Assembly: GCA_015698045.1 (NCBI GenBank)
Contig: BLAL01000167.1
Span: forward strand, 183,847 to 247,846
Direction: 5' to 3'
From: Rhizophagus clarus
Lineage: Eukaryota > Glomeromycota > Glomeromycetes > Glomerales > Glomeraceae
DNA length: 64,000 bases
The position numbers and the translations under genes are program-made. The first letter of the stretch is position 1; each line of letters starts with the position of its first letter. The notes under the pieces were generated by a model. That model was not told where the DNA came from. It was given only the letters and a program-made list of their open reading frames with translations, and searched no databases. Positions 58,615-64,000 of the stretch are shown here, piece by piece.

Positions 58615-59199
58615 TCATTCTTTACTACAGTCTTCACAAAGACCGCTCTCAGGTAATTCGTTAAGATTTACAGGCATTTGGCACTCCATGCATAAGGCAA
58701 TATTAAGTTCGGCAAGCCTTCTTGATTGTTCCTCTCGTTGTGCTTCTCTTCTTCTTTGTCTAGTAAATTGGCGTGATTCTTCAACCACTTGCCTATAACT
58801 TGGATTAAGTCGTTCCCATTCAGCACGATGAACAGTTATATTACGTGCAGTTTCTAAGTAATCAAGTCTAACCTGAGTATCTTGCAAATACAATAAAGAT
58901 GGATTAGACTGCGCGATTTCTGCATATCTTGGAGGAACAAGATAGTAATCTTCTATTATTTTATACATAGCCCTTTGAATTAAATAATAATACGTTCTAG
59001 TTCTAAATTGAACCATACGTCCAGTACTTACATTGAGATAGCTTTCCCTTACAGAAGGAAGTGGAGGTGCAGTTGCTCTTCGAACCAATCCACTATCAAG
59101 ATAATCATATCCTTCTAAAACTAGCTGATTGAAAGTTGAACCACCAACACGAATTGTTCTGCCGGTCAATGGATTAGTAGTATATCTATTAGCACTCAT
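58615..59199 (-). CDS. 2-cysteine-adaptor-like protein with C-terminal zinc ribbon
   Basis: 194 aa. The N-terminal NPLTGRTIRVGGSTFNQLVL motif followed by EGYDY matches the NP-x-TGR-x-I...GG...Y/F pattern of the 2C-adaptor domain seen in large DNA viruses. The C-terminus has paired CxxC motifs (CMECQMP and CEDC) 16 residues apart, a likely zinc ribbon. The middle is Arg/Tyr-rich and helical. It may tether enzymes to other element proteins; the role is inferred. Confidence 0.6.
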   Translation of the reverse strand: MSANRYTTNPLTGRTIRVGGSTFNQLVLEGYDYLDSGLVRRATAPPLPSVRESYLNVSTGRMVQFRTRTYYYLIQRAMYKIIEDYYLVPPRYAEIAQSNPSLLYLQDTQVRLDYLETARNITVHRAEWERLNPSYRQVVEESRQFTRQRRREAQREEQSRRLAELNIALCMECQMPVNLNELPESGLCEDCSKE

Positions 59200-59266
59200 C
59201 TTTTTTTATTGTTACTTTAGTATAGGCTATATTCAATTACGATTTTTTTCTAAAAATGAAAAATCT

Positions 59267-59425
59267 CTAGTGACAAAATTACTTCGTCATCAGCCTTTGC
59301 ACAAAATTTTTAATATTGCCTAGTGACAAAGTTACTTCGTCATCAGCCTTTTATGCAAAAAATGAAAAATGCCTAGTGACAAAGTTACTTCGTCATCAGT
59401 ATTTGCACAAAATTTTTAATAATAA
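59267..59425. repeat. Three tandem 53-bp repeats carrying a palindrome
   Basis: Units start at 59267, 59320 and 59373. Each begins CTAGTGACAAAGTTACTTCG (A for G in unit 1). TGACAAAGTTACTTCGTCA is an imperfect 19-bp palindrome (16 of 19 positions symmetric). It lies in the only sizeable non-coding gap of the element, between two leftward genes. Confidence 0.88.
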
Positions 59426-59427
59426 AT

Positions 59428-59853
59428 TTATAGCTTATTACCAAGAAGTTCATCTAAGACGTCCTCAGCTTCATCTTCAGTAAGTTTACGTCTAGGTGGT
59501 ACTTCCTTAGGAATACAATTATATAAATCATAGACCTTTATAATTTTAAAAGCAAGATCTGGATTATGTGAATACTTTGCTCGAATCATAGCAACCTTCT
59601 CAGCATGCGATTCTTTATTTGGCAATAATTTCTTAGCTGTATAACGAATATAGCCTTCTGGATTGTTGGCAGATTCTATTTTCTTAATATAGTTTACGTG
59701 GTTCTTTATAAGATAACTTTCTTTACCGTATCCATCTTGTAAACCTGCCAATATGACACCTTTTAAAGCTTTTATAATTTCGGCCAGATACATTTCTGGC
59801 TCGATAAAACTAGGATGCTTGTTTGTGAATGGGAATGAGTCGTCGTGTTCCAT
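59428..59853 (-). CDS. Unrecognised 141-aa protein
   Basis: An intact frame with an acidic C-terminus (LTEDEAEDVLDELLGNKL). Helical blocks are EPEMYLAEIIKALKGVILAG and KVAMIRAKYSHNPDLAFKII. No recognised domain. It lies between the polymerase and the 53-bp repeats and is co-oriented with both leftward neighbours. Confidence 0.5.
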   Translation of the reverse strand: MEHDDSFPFTNKHPSFIEPEMYLAEIIKALKGVILAGLQDGYGKESYLIKNHVNYIKKIESANNPEGYIRYTAKKLLPNKESHAEKVAMIRAKYSHNPDLAFKIIKVYDLYNCIPKEVPPRRKLTEDEAEDVLDELLGNKL

Positions 59854-59889
59854 CTTTGAACTTCTACATCTAAGGAAAAAAATATTTAA

Positions 59890-61727
59890 TTATACGGTCC
59901 ATACCACTTGGTTGGCATTTTTTACATGACACTCTCCTTCTTTTTCGAATTTTAGAGCTTTTAGAGTCTTAAATGCATCTTTAGCACAGGCTATAAGAGG
60001 AGAAGAGTTAACGTCTTCTTCTAGAATGAACCCATCAGTATGAATACGTCTGACTTTATCCACATAGGGTTGTACCATTTCGGAAATAAACTTTCGACCA
60101 TGTGCTAGAAGGAATGGAGCAATTCTCGGGTATTCACCTTTAAAGGGATTACCTGGATTCGTAAATTGAAATCTCCACTGCTCTTCTCCTATTGGTATAA
60201 TCGAGTCTAATACCTCACCATCTGGAAAGTCAAAAGATTTACTCGATGTTGTAAGAGTCTTGTATGTTTTCTTTCTTTGGCAAAGTGCACCCCATAGTGT
60301 ATTAAGAATTCTTTTAGCTACTTGGCTAGCTATACCACCCTGATTCTTAATTTTAAGAGAAAATCTACATACTCTCCAAAGATTACACTGCCTCGAATTC
60401 GAGTTTCTTTTTCATAAATAAGAGCATTAGAGACTCCATCCTGAATTAATGTAACTTGGAGACCAAGAGCTCTGGCACGTGTAAGATCAATATGAGTATA
60501 TACATTATGATAATTATATCGAAATAGTGGGGTATCCTTTTTTTCAATACTTGCACGAAATATTCCAAAATGGCTATATCCTCGATGGTTAGTAAAGTCT
60601 TTTAAAATCTGAAACTTACCTTTACCGATAGGAAAGTTTAAAGCTGATTGCTGAATACTAGGATAAAGACTCGTTTCATCATAACTCCTTCCATATCCTT
60701 TCCAGTTATTTTGTGCCCAGATAATCCCTCCCATCATTGCTTTACTTATCCATTGTGCTTCAAGCGCATCAAGAGGTTCGTTAGCAGGAATACCTACACT
60801 TAATTTTTTGAATAACCATAAAGCCATTTTCTTTATGTTCCAATCAAGTAATGATATATCAATTGGGATGCCTAGCTTTTTCGTCTCCTGTAAAAAGGCA
60901 TCTCGTTCAGTATTAATTCTGATATATGCCTTTTCCAATGATTCTTGACGTTTAGCTGGAACGAAAGAGTAGTTTTTGCTAAACTTAAGTTTTTGAAATT
61001 GCTGGACGGTAATAAACTTAATTGCCTTTCCATTATATATTTCAACAGTATCTTTTACTTCATTCTCCCGATAAGTTATAGGCTTCTTTGGCCTTTTACA
61101 TTCAAAGCTGGGATGTTTTCTATCTGGATTGAGTACGAGAGAATAGTGTCCATTAGTGAGAGTGAGGGTTATTCTTCTTTGTGCTGGACTCTTAGAAATA
61201 TAAGTATGATCACCTACTACATTGATAGCAATACTTCGAGCTAATCGTTCTATTTTTTCAATACAGGCAATTGGAATAGGATCATCTCGTGCCAAATTTA
61301 GATAATCTTTAATGTACTCAGGCTTTTCAATACTTTGAGACATATTCGAATAAGAGCCATAAGCCATTTTTAAGCACTGATAAAGACAATCATTTGTATC
61401 GCCACATCCACCTGATACTGCTGGTGCATCCCTCATATAGATGATAAAGTTATCAAATCGCTCTGGATCACCCCCGTCAGGTGGCATTTGGCTCTCATCA
61501 TAGTGATCAAGTAAGGAGAAAAGATTAGCGTCTTCTCCATTTGTAGTCCATTGACCAGGCTTCCAATTCTCATAAGGAAGTAGGATTTGAAACTGTTTGC
61601 CTGGATATCGGGCTTTAAGTTTTTGATCGAAGTTTGCAATTCCTCTTCTAGAGAACAAACGGCCACTATACTTAACTTCTATGATGTCTGGCCTATTTGG
61701 TAGATGACGAACTAGTCTTGAAAACAT
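59890..61727 (-). pseudogene. Type-B DNA polymerase (protein-primed-like), one frameshift
   Basis: The 5' frame 61727-60330 (465 aa) has an OTU-like segment (GDTNDCLYQCLKMAYG near 109-124, NGHYSLVL near 192-199), then PolB motif A, YDETSLYPS, at 349-357. About 60354 the frame must shift by -1, at CTCTTAAAATTAAG, to reach 60345-59890. That part carries the motif-B-like QVAKRILNTLWGALCQRK and motif C, RIHTDGFILEE. Total would be about 610 residues. No 3'-5' exonuclease motifs were seen. The gene is either recently broken or uses programmed frameshifting; given the broken helicase beside it, decay is more likely. Confidence 0.75.
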
Positions 61728-61802
61728 TTCTTTGAAATATATAGTATTTATTTAATTACTAATTTTTCGTTACTATATTTGAAAAAATAAAATAACTAGC
61801 CC

Positions 61803-62760
61803 TTATAATTGATTAATATCATCAAATGCACCATCCTCATCATAATCAGATTTCGTCACCATTGGCCTCCATACATTCACGTTCATTTATTGTGCTATGG
61901 CATTCTATTATCTGTGGTTGTAATTTGCAACTTTATAGCCAGAAGGAGGTTCTACAAATACGGTTTTCCTTATTCTCAATGTATTTTCTTAGATAGTCAG
62001 CAAGTTCTACGCATTTTATGTGCCTATCCACCTCATCATTATATTTGATCCATTCTTTTAGCTTATCTATGGCGTCACCAAATTGGACGAGATACAGATT
62101 ATCTCTTCTTGCAATTTTATCAAATTCCTCCAATTCGGCTAAGAGTAATTCCCAGTCATATTGATCATCTTCGTAATATTTTAGCCCAACATTCTTTGGG
62201 CTGTAGAATATAGCTCATTTATCATTTCATCACGAGAATTCTTGTACCAGGGCTTTATGTGGTCATATTTATGTCTATCTATCCATTCCCAATATTTAGC
62301 GGTATTCGTTTTAGGCATAGGATCAGGATTAGCTTTCTGAACCGACTTTAGGTCTTGCTTTGGTAATTCTTGTGGTGTAGATGGTTCGATTGGTTTAGAA
62401 GAACCAGGTATTCCGTATGGTTCTGGCTCTATCTCTGGTTCTTCCTTTACCTCTGGTTCTTGCTTTGGTTTAGCTGAAGCGATATGAGATTATCTAGTTC
62501 CATTAAATAACCATTTATTAGGTTTTCAAATTCTGAAGCAGTGGGATCTGATGATACTTCTACCTTTAGATGCGCTGGCTTTGGAGGAACTGGTGGTGAA
62601 CTTTTCTTTTGCTTATTTGGTATATCAGCTCCAATTTGTGCTAAGAACTGATCGAGAGCTTTGGGGTCAGATATAGATTTTTTAGGAATATCAATATCCT
62701 CGATATCAATCTCATCAGTTTCATGAATCCAGTTATTGCTAAGATATTTCTTGTATAAAG
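61803..62760 (-). pseudogene. Decayed leftward ORF with Pro/Glu-rich linker
   Basis: Coding-like pieces are linked by several frameshifts: KYLSNNWIHETDEIDIEDID, PVPPKPAHLKVEVSSDP, then (shifted) EPEVKEEPEIEPEPYGIPGS, KYWEWIDRHKYDHIKPWYKN, then (shifted) DQYDWELLLAELEEFDKIAR, LVQFGDAIDKLKEWIKYN, and an acidic end near SDYDEDGAFDDINQL. It may be the C-terminal part of the helicase or a separate gene. Family not recognised. Confidence 0.5.
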
Positions 62761-62819
62761 TTTCTCATAGATATATTGTAAACTCTAGTACGGTTTTTAT
62801 CTATATAAAATTCGTTCAC

Positions 62820-63960
62820 TTGTTATATTTAACTCATTAGATAATGTTCTTGCAACCACAACTTTAGATAATGGTGTAATTTCTTCTATTTTCACAGTAA
62901 CTCGTATAGGTGGCGTATAATATGTGAACTGGTAAGGATGTAGTAGTATAATCAGCCTTTGCTATATACGTCTCCTTTATAAATAGAAACAAAGGTAGAA
63001 GAGTAGATACGATATGCTCTTGCTTAGATGCAGTCATAGGAGGTGGGTTGCCATTAAAATCTGGATATTTATCGGCAATAGCTTTAAAGTAAGCATAAAA
63101 GGCCTCACCCACTCCTGGATATTTCATTGCATCACCTAACCGTTTGAAATATTGCAAATCTCCTTTTGAGCAGGTGAGATATCTAGGAAAACTGTTCGTC
63201 TATCATCATTCTCAACTCTAAGAGCATTTTCATTAGGGAGAACGATAGTAAACATAAAGTTTTTTATATTGGGTAGGTGTTTTTATATTTTTCATGAATT
63301 TCAATAGTATCGCTAGTAACTTTTATCTTTAAGAGCGCGATATAATGAATTCCATGGCTTTTTTCTGTTGGCATTTCTTCAAGTAAAGGGAGTACTTTAC
63401 CTAATAATTGCCCGTTAAAACTACCCAAAATTGTTTCAGGATTGCTCGTCTTATAGAACTAGCTGAGTACCTAAAACATAACGCTGGATAAATCAGTTAT
63501 AATACCTTTACCCCCAGCCTTTGACCTGATTTAAGATAAAGAATCGAATACATTTTTCTACCAGTAGCCATACCAGCAAACCATTTGATAATGTATTCAG
63601 TTACATTCCAATCTCCTGAACACCAGACATCCCGAATATGAGTAAATATGATTTTGACTGCCTGATGAATATTGGCTGAAAAGTCTGTTAAAGGACGTAA
63701 TTGGTGTAAAGAACCCTGGGAAAATATTAAAGAGATAGGAGTTGACCTTGCAATTTTATATAAATACGGTTGCTTTACAGCGATCACAAAGTTGGTACAC
63801 ATGTTGAAGAATTATCAATATATAAACATTTTGGCAATGTTATTTCTGTCTTCGTTGGAGGATGTTCGGATTAATTTGCTTAAAGAAGGTTTTAGTTATA
63901 GGACGAATGCAGCATACTAATATTTTTCATGGGAATATGCTCAAAATTCTTAATATCAGG
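62820..63960 (-). pseudogene. D5/SF3-like (DUF5906-type) helicase, broken
   Basis: Fragments in order on the minus strand: VIAVKQPYLYKIARSTPISL, HIRDVWCSGDWNVTEYIIKW, GRKMYSILYLKSGQ, a Walker-A-like AGGKGIITD in the next frame, LEEMPTEKSHG, IVLPNENALRVENDDRRTVF, KGDLQYFKRLGDAMKYPGVG and PDFNGNPPPMTASKQEHI. These match the helicase domain of primase-helicase proteins in large DNA viruses and related mobile elements. At least four frameshifts or stops interrupt it. The N-terminal primase part would lie past 64000. Confidence 0.6.
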
Positions 63961-64000
63961 TCGCCACATAAATACACCATGTGGATTGGAACAGAGAATG

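Larger units (their letters stand above)
51350..64000. mobile_element. Polinton/Maverick-like integrated element with a retrovirus-like Gag-protease module (continues beyond window)
   Basis: At least 14 intronless, tightly packed genes, with spacers mostly under 100 bp and several end overlaps, in an orientation pattern unlike the flanking nuclear genes. Hallmarks: DDE integrase with chromodomain, A32/FtsK-like ATPase, 2-cysteine-adaptor-like protein, type-B DNA polymerase with SLYPS and HTDG motifs, and a D5-like helicase remnant. It also encodes a Ty3-like Gag and a retropepsin. No LTRs, RT or jelly-roll capsid are visible; a capsid gene could lie past 64000. The left boundary is set at the last recognisable gene. 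Confidence 0.8.

Noticed and set aside
59267..59425. CRISPR-like array
   Set aside because: Units are directly contiguous with a conserved interior and no unique spacers, and the host is a eukaryote.

Overview
The window looks like an AT-rich, intron-rich nuclear contig from an early-diverging fungus, most plausibly an arbuscular mycorrhizal fungus of the Rhizophagus type. The reasons are the many short phase-variable introns, the fungal-type Mdv1, Pex4, NT-C2 and PSP1 proteins, and a transposon-rich right half whose Gag-like family I associate with Glomeromycotina. The species call is inference. All exon models were spliced by hand and each one closes in phase.

Positions 1-39.8 kb are a dense housekeeping block. 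In order: APC4 (partial, -), an LRR protein (+), the mitochondrial division WD40 protein Mdv1 (-), ribosomal protein uL16/RPL10 (+), a small secreted protein (-), a NIPA-type magnesium transporter (+), PP4 regulatory subunit 2 (-), an unrecognised 87-residue protein (-), NFU1 (+), a Pex4-like E2 enzyme (-), an NT-C2 domain protein (+), a PSP1-domain protein (+), a YbaK-domain protein (+), a double-bromodomain BET protein (-), an importin-13-like karyopherin (-), the NatB catalytic subunit Naa20 (+), U2AF small subunit (+) and an intronless CTC1-like telomere protein (-). Many neighbours are divergent pairs sharing promoters of 120-390 bp. The karyopherin gene contains a textbook U12-type AT-AC intron.

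Positions 39.8-51.2 kb are a graveyard of mobile elements: a foldback element interrupted by a hAT transposon with an 8-bp target duplication, a TA-flanked MITE, a decayed EEP-RT-RNase H non-LTR retrotransposon, and a 156-bp hairpin MITE inserted in that retrotransposon.

Positions 51.3-64.0 kb (running off the window) hold a compact, intronless, virus-like element. It carries a chromodomain integrase, an A32/FtsK-type packaging ATPase, a 2-cysteine-adaptor-like protein, a type-B DNA polymerase and a decayed D5-type helicase, as in Polinton/Maverick-like elements. Embedded in the same tightly packed array is a retrovirus-like Gag-protease module arranged as Gag, in-frame UAG, linker, A-rich -1 slip site, retropepsin. 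No reverse transcriptase, LTR or jelly-roll capsid gene is visible. This composite element is the main candidate for an undescribed system. The polymerase and helicase end is visibly decayed.
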